A DNA stretch of 64,000 nt. Source: CALMEC01 sp963765105. Lineage in GTDB: Bacteria; Actinomycetota; Thermoleophilia; Miltoncostaeales; Miltoncostaeaceae. The notes beneath the pieces are model-generated. The model was not told the origin of the DNA. It searched no databases and worked only from the letters and a program-made list of their open reading frames with translations. A program made the position numbers and the translations under genes. Shown piece by piece: positions 18,647-28,182 of this stretch. The number at the start of each line of letters is the position of its first letter. Positions within the stretch are counted from its first letter, which is position 1. Location: the NCBI GenBank assembly GCA_963765105.1, contig CAVXUW010000002.1, forward strand, positions 124,001 to 188,000, given 5' to 3'.

Positions 18647-19336
18647 TCAGGTCCAGGTCGTCGGGCGCGACTCGAACGGGCCTAGCTCTCCGCGGGCGAG
18701 TGCCGCGGCACAGGAGTACTGCCAGTTGGTCCGCCGAGTGGTCAGGAACCGGACCGTGCGGCAGCCAGGGACCTCGAGCGCTTCGGCTGAGTTGTAGAAG
18801 ACAGTTCGCGGGGCGCGAACGTTCGAAGTGAGTCGCGCAAACAGCAACTGGTACTCCTTCCCACCGATAAAGATCACCGGCTCAGTCGTTTCGGGAGGGA
18901 GCATCATGAAGTCCGCGTAGCGGTCGTCGCGACGACGTCGCGTCCACGGATCGACCCCGGCGCCCTTCGAGAACGTGATGTCGTAGTCAGGTGTCAGGAA
19001 CGAGCCACGAATGAGGCCCCAACCGGCTGACAGCACGAACACGTTGTTCACACCGAACGCGACTGCAAGCTGGCGGTAGGCACCGTTCGCGTAGAGCTGT
19101 ATTGCTGGGAGGAGGCCAAGGGGATTGGACTCGCCTTTGCGCTGGTTGTACTCGATGAGGACCTCGCGCCAGCTGCCGTCTCGGTCCGACTGATCATCAG
19201 GTCGTGCGTAAAGAAGGTTGGCGGCTGAGGGAGCGGAGGCCGGGTCCCCCACGAACTTGACTGGTCTGCCGTCGAGGGTGCGCAGCCGTCCCGCCTCAAG
19301 AAGCTTTTTGCCGGCGCACTGGATGACGACGATCAC
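18647..19336 (-). CDS. YaaA/DUF6884-like protein
   Basis: A 229-residue protein starting MIVVIQCAGKK. The core FVLSAGWGLIRGSFLTPDYD resembles the 'SA.yGll....i..Y' segment of YaaA/DUF6884-type proteins, which probably bind nucleotide or nucleic acid. The GTG start at 19336 overlaps the stop of the GIY-YIG-like gene (GTGA), so the two are translationally coupled and likely act together. Exact activity unknown. Similar pairs are seen in bacterial defence regions as far as I recall, but I could not check this. Confidence 0.5.
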   Translation of the reverse strand: MIVVIQCAGKKLLEAGRLRTLDGRPVKFVGDPASAPSAANLLYARPDDQSDRDGSWREVLIEYNQRKGESNPLGLLPAIQLYANGAYRQLAVAFGVNNVFVLSAGWGLIRGSFLTPDYDITFSKGAGVDPWTRRRRDDRYADFMMLPPETTEPVIFIGGKEYQLLFARLTSNVRAPRTVFYNSAEALEVPGCRTVRFLTTRRTNWQYSCAAALARGELGPFESRPTTWT

Positions 19337-20115
19337 ATCCGACCAATGCGATCGATGAGCTTCTCCAAGGTGTCGAGATACGCGGGGTCGTGCGTCTCGC
19401 CGACGTGCCGAGAGTTCCAGAGGCCGGAACTACGAACGAGGTCGCGGTTGCATTGGTTTCCCAGCCACTTCGGCGACGGGGGGTCGATGACCTCCCTACC
19501 GTAATTGCTCAGTAGTGCGAGCGTGTTGCGTTCGATGTAGCCGCGGAGGCTGGCTGGTCTGGGTTCGTCGTCGATGGCCAGCCACAGAAACGGCATCTGC
19601 CCGATCCGCTGGCTGACAGCTGCCTCAAGGGGCTGCTCCCGGTCGCGCACGTCTCGCGGCGCCGACGCGCCAACGCCCCAGGTCGGGACCACCTGACCTC
19701 CACGCTCGAGCAACGACGCGCCGACCAAGAGTCGAAAGATCGAGCCGCGATGGTTACCGCCGGTGCCGTTTGCCCTCCCGCGGTGTTGGCGGAGCCGCCC
19801 CCACAACGTTGATGCGCTTTGGGGAGTGAGGGCGTGAGTCCCGACTCGCACCACTCGTTGCCCGAGCCCACTGTCGAGTCGCTCTTCTCCGTCTTCCATG
19901 AAGAAGTACACGCCGCGCGCCGGCCAGGCCAGTTGACCTGAGCAGGAACCAAGGTGCCTGGGCCCGCCCAGCGCGCCATCGAGAACAGCGAGGGCGTCGT
20001 AGAGCCGGCGGACATCGTTGATGCGGTTCGTGCCCAGGCGCGTAAATCTAGCGGTTCGGTCCGACCACTCCTCACCGCGGGTGCAGCCCGAGCAGCCCGT
20101 AGGATCCAGAGTCAC
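19333..20115 (-). CDS. GIY-YIG-like nuclease family protein
   Basis: About 260 residues from a GTG at 20115; the start is uncertain, and an ATG at 20157 would run into drmD. The segment RGVYFFMEDGEER, followed by RVVRVGTHAL and TLWGRLRQHRG, fits the strand-helix-strand of a GIY-YIG nuclease: 'GVYFF' and 'RVGTHAL' replace the two name-giving motifs and an Arg/Tyr-rich helix follows. GNHRGSIFRLLVG continues the domain. GIY-YIG proteins cut DNA using a Tyr and a Glu. It is divergent from drmD (17-base gap), coupled to the YaaA-like gene, and could act in DNA restriction. Family call moderate. Confidence 0.5.
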   Translation of the reverse strand: MTLDPTGCSGCTRGEEWSDRTARFTRLGTNRINDVRRLYDALAVLDGALGGPRHLGSCSGQLAWPARGVYFFMEDGEERLDSGLGQRVVRVGTHALTPQSASTLWGRLRQHRGRANGTGGNHRGSIFRLLVGASLLERGGQVVPTWGVGASAPRDVRDREQPLEAAVSQRIGQMPFLWLAIDDEPRPASLRGYIERNTLALLSNYGREVIDPPSPKWLGNQCNRDLVRSSGLWNSRHVGETHDPAYLDTLEKLIDRIGRM

Positions 20116-20132
20116 CGAACTGGGACGTCCAT

Positions 20133-23100
20133 GTGACCGAAGCGATCGCCGAGACACCCCCGCAATCCGCCATCCCTCCGCCGCTCCCTGAACAAGGACA
20201 GCTCGTCGAAGTGCGGGCGCGCCAGTGGGTGGTGGCTGAGGTCGATTCAGGTTCGCTCGAGGCCCCGTCGCTCGATCCGCTCAAGCCACGCCAACATCTG
20301 GTCACCCTCAGATGCGTCGATGACGACGCTGCCCCTGACGAATCGCTGCAGGTGATCTGGGAGATCGAGCCCGGCGCACGGATCGTTGAGCGGGGCGGCT
20401 TCCCGATTCCCGATCGGCTCGATGACCCGGCAGAGTTCGCGGCGTTCCTCGACGCGGTCAGGTGGGGTTCGCTGTCGGCAAGCAACCCACGTCAGTTGCT
20501 TGCGCCGTTTCAGAGTGGCGTCGACATCGAGAGCTACCAGCTCGATCCGCTTGCCAGGGCGATCGAGATGGCTCGTGTCAGCCTGCTGATCGCCGACGAC
20601 GTAGGCCTCGGCAAGACGATCGAGGCGGGTCTGATCGTCAAGGAACTCCTGCTGCGCTATCGCGCACGCCGAGTGCTGGTGGTCGCCCCCGCGGACCTGA
20701 CGCTCCAGTGGCGCGACGAGATGCGCGACAAGTTCGGCCTTGAGTTTCGGATCATCGACTCGGCCCTCATCAAGTCGCTCCGCCGTGAACAGGGCCTGCA
20801 CGCCAACCCGTGGAGCCACTTTCCGCGACTCATCACCTCGATCGACTTCCTCAAGCAGGAGCGCGTCATGCGCCGCTTCCGCGAAACCTTACCGGGCCCC
20901 GGCGACCCGCGGTTCCCGCGGCCGTGGGACCTGCTCATCGTCGACGAAGCCCACAACGTGGCCCCCGCCGGGCGCGGCAAGTACGTCACCGAGTCCCAGC
21001 GCACACGGGCAATCCGCGAGATCACCGAACACTGCGAACACCGCATCTTCCTGACCGCCACTCCCCACAACGGCTACGACGAGAGCTTCACCGCGCTACT
21101 GGAGCTGCTCGATTCGCAGCGGTTCGCGCGAGGGGTGGCACCAACCGAGGAGCAGAAGCGTCGTGTCATGGTCCGTCGGCTCAAGTCCGAGCTGCCTGCC
21201 GAGTTCGATGAGCGTCCACGGTTCCCCAAGCGGGAGCTGCAGGAGATCGACGTCGACTATCCCGAACCGGAGCGCGAAGCCCATCGCCTGCTGCGCCGGT
21301 ATGGCGAACTCCGCACCGAGCGGGTGGGTGGCGAGGCCGGCACGCTCGCAATCGACTTCGTGCTGCAGCTCCTTAAGAAGCGCTTGCTCTCGTCGCCGCA
21401 AGCATTCGCCAACACACTGGCGGTGCACCGCGAGACGATCACACAACCGGCAGCCAAAACCGAGCGGCGACGTGCTCCGCTGGACGTGCTGCGCGCCTAC
21501 ATGGATCGTGCCGGCGACGCGTTCGAGGATGACGAGGAATACCGCGAGAGCGAAGAGCGTGCGCATCGCACCGCTGTCGAACTCTTGCCGACTTCGTCAC
21601 CGGACGAGCTCGAAGTCCTCGACCAGCTCATCGGTTGGGCCGAGGAGGCCGCCCGGCGTGCCGACGCCAAGGCCAACGCGCTCATCGACCTAATCGAGCA
21701 AACGTGCCGCACCAAAGGCAGGTGGAACGGCGAGCGCATCATCGTGTTCACCGAGTACCGCGACACGCAGAAGTGGCTGTTCGACCTGCTCGACGCCCGC
21801 GGCCTGACCAAGGGCGACCGGGTCGAGCTGATCTGGGGTGGCATGGACGACGACGAGCGCGCCAAAAAGAAGGCCGCCTTCCAGGCCGATCCCGCCGATG
21901 CTCCCGTGCGGGTGCTGATCGGCACCGATGCGGCGAGCGAAGGCATCAACCTGCAACGCCACTGCCACCGTGTCGTGCACTACGAGATCCCGTGGAACCC
22001 CGTTCGCCTCGAGCAGCGAAACGGTCGCGTCGACCGTCACGGCCAGACCCACCCGGTGCAGGTCTTCCACTTCGTGCCGGCCGGGTGGCGCGAGATGTGC
22101 GACCTGGCCGATCTTCCGGTGGGAGAGCTGGACGGCGACCTGGAGTTCCTGCGGCGTGTCGTTCAGAAGGTCGAGGCCATCCGGGAGATGCTCGGCAGCG
22201 TCGGCCCTGTGATCGCCCGCCAGGTCAGCGAGGCGATGCTGGGCCGCATCACGCAGCTCGACACCGCAACGGCCGAGGTCGCGGGGCAGCGCGTTCGCAG
22301 CCAGCTCGACTTCGAGCGCAAGTTGGACGACCGCATCCGCGAGCTGGTGCAGGCCTATGACGAGACCCGAGCCGAGCTGCACCTGACCCCCAGCCACGTC
22401 CAACACGTCGTCGAGGTGGCGTTGAGCTTGGCGCGTCAACAGCCGCTCACGCCGGCGACCGAGCCGGGTGCGTTCCGCATGCCCCAGCTCACCGGCGGAT
22501 GGAGTCGCTGCACCGACGGACTTGCGCACCCGTTCACCCAGGCTGCTCGGCCAATCACCTTCGACCCGCTCGTCGCACGTGGGCGCGACGACGTAGTGCT
22601 CTGCCACGTGGGCCATCGACTCGTGCAGATGGCGTTACGCCTGCTTCGGGCCGAGGTCTTCCAGACCGGTGGCAGCGCCAAACTTGGCCGCGTCAGCGCG
22701 GTCGCCTCCAGCGATCCGCGTCTCCGCGAGCCGCTCGCCGTCGCTTTCGCAAGGCTCGTTATTATCGGCGCCGAAGGCCACCGCCTACATGAGGAGATCA
22801 TCCAGGCCGGTGGCTACATCACCGAGGGACGCATCCAGCGCGAGCGGGTCCGACCGCTCGCCGAAGCGCTCGAATACCCAGTCGATGGTCCGGTCGACGA
22901 TCACATGGCCGCCCGGATTGTCGCGCAGCACGCCAAGCTCATCGACGACCTCGACGGCGCGCTCCGCGAGCGCGCCGGCGAGCGCGAACGCAGCCTCAGG
23001 GAGACCGTCGAAACACGGCTCAGAGAGGAGCACGAGCGATCCCGATCGGTGCTGGAGGAACTACGCAGTCACATTGAACAAGAACTGACGCGCGAGAAGC

Positions 23101-23300
23101 AGTTGTCGTTCTTCGATGACGACGCCCAGCGTGGCCAGTACACACTCGATCGCGAGTTCCTGCGTCAACGGTTGGACCAGATCCCGCGGCAGATCGAGGA
23201 GGAGGCTGCTCACCTGGCACGGCGGTTCCGCGATCCCCAGGCGCGGATCTTTCCCATCGCCGTTGAATACCGCATCCCGCAGCGGCTGGTTATCCGGTGA
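20133..23300 (+). CDS. drmD: DrmD, SNF2-family helicase of class 1 DISARM
   Basis: A 1055-residue superfamily 2 ATPase. The N-terminal region is followed by the Walker A motif in DVGLGKTIEAGL (about residues 154-165), a Walker B DEAH box (about residue 270, LLIVDEAHNV), SLTATPHNG-like motif III (FLTATPHNGYDE), and the helicase C domain with GTDAASEGINLQ and the arginine-rich motif VI (QRNGRVDRHGQ, about residue 635). The C-terminal 350 residues are helical and charged. In DISARM, DrmD is the class 1-specific remodeller thought to help recognise or translocate foreign DNA. GTG start at 20133. Overlaps drmMI by 4 bases (GTGA). Intact. Confidence 0.9.
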   Translation: MTEAIAETPPQSAIPPPLPEQGQLVEVRARQWVVAEVDSGSLEAPSLDPLKPRQHLVTLRCVDDDAAPDESLQVIWEIEPGARIVERGGFPIPDRLDDPAEFAAFLDAVRWGSLSASNPRQLLAPFQSGVDIESYQLDPLARAIEMARVSLLIADDVGLGKTIEAGLIVKELLLRYRARRVLVVAPADLTLQWRDEMRDKFGLEFRIIDSALIKSLRREQGLHANPWSHFPRLITSIDFLKQERVMRRFRETLPGPGDPRFPRPWDLLIVDEAHNVAPAGRGKYVTESQRTRAIREITEHCEHRIFLTATPHNGYDESFTALLELLDSQRFARGVAPTEEQKRRVMVRRLKSELPAEFDERPRFPKRELQEIDVDYPEPEREAHRLLRRYGELRTERVGGEAGTLAIDFVLQLLKKRLLSSPQAFANTLAVHRETITQPAAKTERRRAPLDVLRAYMDRAGDAFEDDEEYRESEERAHRTAVELLPTSSPDELEVLDQLIGWAEEAARRADAKANALIDLIEQTCRTKGRWNGERIIVFTEYRDTQKWLFDLLDARGLTKGDRVELIWGGMDDDERAKKKAAFQADPADAPVRVLIGTDAASEGINLQRHCHRVVHYEIPWNPVRLEQRNGRVDRHGQTHPVQVFHFVPAGWREMCDLADLPVGELDGDLEFLRRVVQKVEAIREMLGSVGPVIARQVSEAMLGRITQLDTATAEVAGQRVRSQLDFERKLDDRIRELVQAYDETRAELHLTPSHVQHVVEVALSLARQQPLTPATEPGAFRMPQLTGGWSRCTDGLAHPFTQAARPITFDPLVARGRDDVVLCHVGHRLVQMALRLLRAEVFQTGGSAKLGRVSAVASSDPRLREPLAVAFARLVIIGAEGHRLHEEIIQAGGYITEGRIQRERVRPLAEALEYPVDGPVDDHMAARIVAQHAKLIDDLDGALRERAGERERSLRETVETRLREEHERSRSVLEELRSHIEQELTREKQLSFFDDDAQRGQYTLDREFLRQRLDQIPRQIEEEAAHLARRFRDPQARIFPIAVEYRIPQRLVIR

Positions 23301-26300
23301 GCAACACCCGCCCGCGCGGTCGCCGCTCGGTCGCCCACAGCCATGTGGACTGGCTGCGGCTCGTCGAGGTGTCCGGTCCGTTCCTTTCACTCAAGGTCAT
23401 GGGCGAAGCGTTCCCGCAGGGCTTGGAGCGCCCGGACGACGACGCCGAGGTCGCCGAGGATCTGCGTCTTGCGTTCGACGGGTGGGAGGACGACCGCGCC
23501 AACGCGGCCGTCCACCAGGCGTTCGTCAGATTCATGTTGGAACGAGTGCTCGAGTATTCGCCCGTAACGCTGCGAACAGACGCGGGACGCTTCACCGCCA
23601 AGCTCGCCGAGCACGGTGTGTCGCTCAAGCCGGACTTCGTGGTGGCCTCGGGCGACGAGCCTGCACTGCTGGTGATCGTCGCGCCTGCCGGCGCATCCTT
23701 GGAACACGCGTTCCGTGACGGGGGGCTGTCGGCCTCCCACGCCGAGCGGATGCGCCTGCTGCTGCGCGCAACGGGAGCTCTGTCTGGCATCGTCACCAGC
23801 GGCGACAAGTGGATGCTGGTGCACGTCCCCAAGGACGGCACCGCGACCTTCGCCATTTGGGACACCGCGTTGCTCCTTGAGGAACGCGAGACCCTGCGAG
23901 CATTGCGCAGCCTGCTGGGCACGCGCCGCGTCCTGGCACAGACGACCGACGACAGCCTTGATGGGTTGTTGGCTCGGTCGGCTGACGACGAGCGCGAGGT
24001 CACCGACGCGCTCGGAGATCAGGCCCGCCGTGTGGTCGAGATGTTGGTCAGCGCGTTCGACGCCGCCGACCGCGAGGCGCACGGAGCGCTGTTGGCAGGG
24101 TTCGAACCGCCGACGCTCTATGAGGCGGTCGTTGCGGTCACGATGCGGCTGATCTTCTTGTTCACCGCCGAGGCTCAGGACCTGCTGCCCACCGACGGCG
24201 CCTGGGTCGACTCCTACGCCATCACCCCGATGCGTGGCCGGTTAACGGAGGACCGTCGCCGCGACAGCGAGGAGGTCCTCAACCTTCGCTACGACGCGTG
24301 GCCGCAGCTGCTCGCGACGTTCCGCGCAATTCACGGCGGCGTCGAACACGAGGCCGTTCGCCTCCCCGGCTACGGCGGCGGCCTGTTCGACCCGACGCGT
24401 TACCCGTTCCTCGAAGGTGTTGACGGCAGGACACCACGCGTATCCAACGCCCAAGTGCTGCGGGTGCTCGACGACCTGCAGACGCTCGAGGTGGCCGTCC
24501 CGGGAGGCCGCGAGCGCAGGCCACTCTCGTTCCGTGCGCTTGGCGTCGAGCAGATCGGCCACGTCTACGAGCGCTTGCTGGAGCACTGGGCGGTTCGGGC
24601 CGAAGCGCCCGCGTTGGGGCTGGCCGGAAGCAAGAAGAAGGAACCCGAGATTGCCCTCGACGAGCTCGAGGATCGTACGGCACAGGGGGAAACCGAGCTA
24701 ATCGCCTTCCTCGTCGAGCAGACGGGACGATCGGAGCGGGCCATCATGACCGGCCGTACCAAGGCGCCCGACGCCGCACAGCTCGCGGCGTTGCGCGCCG
24801 CGTGCGACAACGACGACGACTTGCTCGACCGGGTCATCCCGTACGCAGGGCTCACCCGCAACGACCATGACCGCCGCCCCTGTGTCTACCTCCCCGGGCG
24901 GGTGTATGTGACCGAACGCCCCGGAGGCCGCGCGTTCCAGAGTCACTACACCCCGCGCAGCCTCACCGAACCTACCGTTGAGTACGCCCTCGAACCGATC
25001 GTGTTCGAAGGGCCGGCTGAGGGCTGGTCGCGCGACAACTGGCGACTCCGCGAACCACACGAGCTGCTCGACCTCCGCATCTGCGACATCGCTGTCGGAT
25101 CCGCTGCCTTCCTTGTCGCCGCCTGCCGACAACTCGCGAAGCGCCTCGTCGAGAGCTGGGCCCGATACCCCGCGGGCCGCCCACCCGAGCTGCCGAGCGA
25201 CGTCGATGAGCAGGATCTGCTCGCCCGTCGCCTCATTGCCGAGCGATGCCTGTACGGCGTCGACAAGAACCCGCTCGCGATCGAGATCGCGAAGGTGTCG
25301 CTGTGGCTCACCACGCTCCGCAAAGATCGGCCGTTCACCTTCCTCGACCATGCGTTGCGCGTCGGTGACTCGCTGATCGGCATCACCGACATCGCGCAGC
25401 TCGAGTACCTCTCGCTGTCAGAGCGGGCGACGCTGCTCCCCGACACGGCTCGTGCGGGCGTGACGGCGGCGATTGCCAAGGCGCGCGAGCTTCGCACCGC
25501 GATCGCGGCGACTGACGCCGTCGACTTGCGGCAGCTCGAGGAGAAACAGGAGCTGCTCCGGGGGGTTGAGCGGACGACCGCCGCTCTCCGCGCCGCCGCG
25601 GATCTGGTTGTTTTCGCGGAGCTCGGTGCGACCGGTCGTGCGGGCACCGATGCGGCGCAGTTGATGGAGCCTCATCTTCCCGCGATCCAAGAAACGCTCG
25701 CGAATGAAGGACTGCCCGATGTCTCGATTGTGGCCGGCGCGACGAACTTCCTGTCTCCCGGCGGGGAGAAGCTTGTCGATGCGAACCTGCGCCCCCTTCA
25801 CTGGCCGCTCGAGTTCCCCGAGGTGTTCCAAGGGGAGCGGTGTGGCTTCGACATGATCGTCGGCAACCCGCCCTTTCTGGGCGGCCAGGTGCTAACCGGC
25901 ACTTTTGGGGTGCCGTATCGGGAATATCTCGTCGAGCGCATTGGAAAGGGAATGCGCGGTAGCGCGGATCTCTGCGCCTATTTCTTCCTGCGAGCGGTCG
26001 ACCTTCTCGCCGATGATGGGTCGCTGTCGCTCCTCGCGACGAACACGATTGCTCAGGGCGATACGCGCGAGGTTGGATTGGCGCAGATCATCGCGAGGGG
26101 ATCGACGATCTTCAGGGCGGTCCCAAGTCGCAAGTGGCCGACTGAGGCGAACCTCGAGATCGCACAGGTGTGGCTGAAGAGAGGCTCTTGGGCAGGACCT
26201 GCCGTCATCGGAGACGGTGTCGTTTCTGCGATCAGCTCCGACCTCGCGCGCCCCCGTCGGGTCATCGGAGACCCATATCGGCTCGCCGCCAATGCCAGAC

Positions 26301-27301
26301 GCTCGTTTATCGGGTCGTACGTGCTGGGTCTTGGCTTCGTGCTCAGCCCGGAGCAGGCGCAGGATCTTCTCGACCGCGACCCACGCAACGCCGAGGTGGT
26401 CTTCCCCTACCTCACGGGCGAAGATTTCCAGTCCCGGCCCGATCAGTCGCCGAGTCGGTGGGTGATCAACTTCGTTGATTGGACGATAGAGCGAGCGCAG
26501 ACGTACCCCGCACCCTTCTCCGTCGTCGAGGGCCTGGTCAAGGCCGAGCGTCAGAGTAAGAATCGAGCGGCGCTCCGTGAGCGCTGGTGGATATACGCTG
26601 AGAACCGACCTGGCTTGAGAGCAGCGTTGGCCGAACGACCGCTCGCTTTCGTCCGCTCTTTGACCTCCAATAGCCACACGGTGATGGAGGTTCCGAGGTC
26701 TGGTCAGGTTCTTGACCAGACTCTCGTCGTCTTCGCTGTTCAAGACTGGCAGGAGTTCTCAGTCGTCGCTTCCACGCCCCACGAGGTATGGGCATGGCGA
26801 CAGGGACCGACGCTTCGAACCGACAGGCGATACACCCCAAGCGCTTGCTTCGAGACCTTTCCGTTCCCGGCGACCCTCCCGCAGGGAGACACGGGGAAGA
26901 CCCTTCACGATTTCCGGGCCGAGCGGACCCGGGTGCGCAACGAGGGCCTCACCTCGCTGACGAACCGCATCAATGACCCGGCGCAGGACGACGACGACAT
27001 CGCCCGACTGCGTGAGCTGATGGCGCAGATGGATCGTGAGGTCGTCGCCGCGTACGGGTGGGGGGACCTCGACCTCGACCACGGGTTCCACGACACGCGG
27101 ATCGGACGGAGGTACACGATCGGCGAGGCGGCGCGGGAGGAGATCGTCGACCGCCTGCTCGAACTCAACCACGAGCGGTACGCCGATGAGGTCAAGCGCG
27201 GCCTGCATCAACCCAAGAAGGCTACGAAGGCAAAGAAGAAGGCGGGGCCCTCGGAGCAGACGAGTCTGCTCGGCGACGAACCGTCCGAGCACGACGCGTG
27301 A
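23297..27301 (+). CDS. drmMI: DrmMI, N6-adenine DNA methyltransferase of class 1 DISARM
   Basis: A 1334-residue protein. An N-terminal PD-(D/E)XK-like region (KPDFVVASGDEPALLVIV, about residues 110-130) precedes the methyltransferase core, which has a SAM-binding motif (LRICDIAVGSAAFLVAA, about residue 595-612), the Eco57I-type block GVDKNPLAIEIAKVSLWL, and the catalytic NPPF motif at residues 857-860. The C-terminal 400 residues form the target-recognition region. In DISARM it methylates host sites so that self DNA is spared. GTG start overlaps the drmD stop; the next gene overlaps its stop in the same way. No disruption. Confidence 0.88.
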   Translation: MSNTRPRGRRSVAHSHVDWLRLVEVSGPFLSLKVMGEAFPQGLERPDDDAEVAEDLRLAFDGWEDDRANAAVHQAFVRFMLERVLEYSPVTLRTDAGRFTAKLAEHGVSLKPDFVVASGDEPALLVIVAPAGASLEHAFRDGGLSASHAERMRLLLRATGALSGIVTSGDKWMLVHVPKDGTATFAIWDTALLLEERETLRALRSLLGTRRVLAQTTDDSLDGLLARSADDEREVTDALGDQARRVVEMLVSAFDAADREAHGALLAGFEPPTLYEAVVAVTMRLIFLFTAEAQDLLPTDGAWVDSYAITPMRGRLTEDRRRDSEEVLNLRYDAWPQLLATFRAIHGGVEHEAVRLPGYGGGLFDPTRYPFLEGVDGRTPRVSNAQVLRVLDDLQTLEVAVPGGRERRPLSFRALGVEQIGHVYERLLEHWAVRAEAPALGLAGSKKKEPEIALDELEDRTAQGETELIAFLVEQTGRSERAIMTGRTKAPDAAQLAALRAACDNDDDLLDRVIPYAGLTRNDHDRRPCVYLPGRVYVTERPGGRAFQSHYTPRSLTEPTVEYALEPIVFEGPAEGWSRDNWRLREPHELLDLRICDIAVGSAAFLVAACRQLAKRLVESWARYPAGRPPELPSDVDEQDLLARRLIAERCLYGVDKNPLAIEIAKVSLWLTTLRKDRPFTFLDHALRVGDSLIGITDIAQLEYLSLSERATLLPDTARAGVTAAIAKARELRTAIAATDAVDLRQLEEKQELLRGVERTTAALRAAADLVVFAELGATGRAGTDAAQLMEPHLPAIQETLANEGLPDVSIVAGATNFLSPGGEKLVDANLRPLHWPLEFPEVFQGERCGFDMIVGNPPFLGGQVLTGTFGVPYREYLVERIGKGMRGSADLCAYFFLRAVDLLADDGSLSLLATNTIAQGDTREVGLAQIIARGSTIFRAVPSRKWPTEANLEIAQVWLKRGSWAGPAVIGDGVVSAISSDLARPRRVIGDPYRLAANARRSFIGSYVLGLGFVLSPEQAQDLLDRDPRNAEVVFPYLTGEDFQSRPDQSPSRWVINFVDWTIERAQTYPAPFSVVEGLVKAERQSKNRAALRERWWIYAENRPGLRAALAERPLAFVRSLTSNSHTVMEVPRSGQVLDQTLVVFAVQDWQEFSVVASTPHEVWAWRQGPTLRTDRRYTPSACFETFPFPATLPQGDTGKTLHDFRAERTRVRNEGLTSLTNRINDPAQDDDDIARLRELMAQMDREVVAAYGWGDLDLDHGFHDTRIGRRYTIGEAAREEIVDRLLELNHERYADEVKRGLHQPKKATKAKKKAGPSEQTSLLGDEPSEHDA

Positions 27302-28182
27302 CGACCAACCTGCCGGACGTGCTCGGCGTCAGCGTGATCGACGACCTCAACCGCGCCGCCGAGCAGGTGACCGCCCGGCCCGACGCGGCAATGGACATCG
27401 CCTGGCCGGCGATCGAGCGGGGGATGTTCCGACTCGCCGGACTCACGTTGTCGCACTGGCTCGCAAACGGGAGGCACGATGCTGCGCAACTGCCGCTTCG
27501 CCGGGAGGGCGGATCGCTCCTTGGGCTCCTGGCGCTGGGCTCTGCGGTATCGACGATCGCGTTCTGCAACATGCGCGCGCCGCTCATGCCGGCCGAGAAG
27601 CTGATCGTTCCTCAGGTCAACCGGTTCAAGGCAACCGTCGAGGGTGTGGCTGCAGCAACGGCAGGCGTCGCCGGCGACCGACTGCGATCTCCGCGGTTCG
27701 ACCTGGTGAGAGCGGTCGAGGGCTGCAAGTGGAGCGACCGGAAGAGTACGAGCCTCGCCGGCGCGCTGGAGCCGTTCGTTCGGCTGAGGAACCTGGAGGC
27801 CCATCACGCTGGCCGCGAGCAGGAGTGGGTCGTCGGCCATCCCGACTACGCGCGCATCTTCGCGCCGCTCCTCATCGAGGCAGCGTGGGACCTGTTCGGC
27901 AACGCTGAGGTCGGTGTCTCGCTCCGAGGCCTGTGCGTGGCGACGGTGGTCCAGCGAGCGCCTTCACGGCGCGGACGGCCGGCGCTGACGACGTTTGCCC
28001 CGGATCATCCGGCGGTCCAGCGCGCTTACTCCGAAACGGCGGTCGAGGTGGCAGAGGGCGGCGAGGTCGTACTCGATCTCGGCACGGGCCCGACGAGTGC
28101 TCGGGTCGTCGCGCCGTTCGTTAACCTCGCTCAAGGGATCCCCAGCAGCCTGGCTGCCCTGCTCGCCGACGAGCCGGGCTGA
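27298..28182 (+). CDS. HEPN-motif accessory protein coupled to drmMI
   Basis: A 294-residue protein whose GTG start overlaps the drmMI stop by 4 bases, so it is co-translated with the methylase. Most of it is helical and of unknown family. Residues 164-169 read RNLEAH, an Rx4H motif with the Asn after Arg, the signature of HEPN ribonucleases, placed in a helix (EPFVRLRNLEAHH). HEPN proteins in defence loci cleave RNA to arrest growth. I infer a possible toxin-like or accessory role in this DISARM locus. No counterpart in the standard class 1 gene set is known to me. Confidence 0.5.
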   Translation: MTTNLPDVLGVSVIDDLNRAAEQVTARPDAAMDIAWPAIERGMFRLAGLTLSHWLANGRHDAAQLPLRREGGSLLGLLALGSAVSTIAFCNMRAPLMPAEKLIVPQVNRFKATVEGVAAATAGVAGDRLRSPRFDLVRAVEGCKWSDRKSTSLAGALEPFVRLRNLEAHHAGREQEWVVGHPDYARIFAPLLIEAAWDLFGNAEVGVSLRGLCVATVVQRAPSRRGRPALTTFAPDHPAVQRAYSETAVEVAEGGEVVLDLGTGPTSARVVAPFVNLAQGIPSSLAALLADEPG

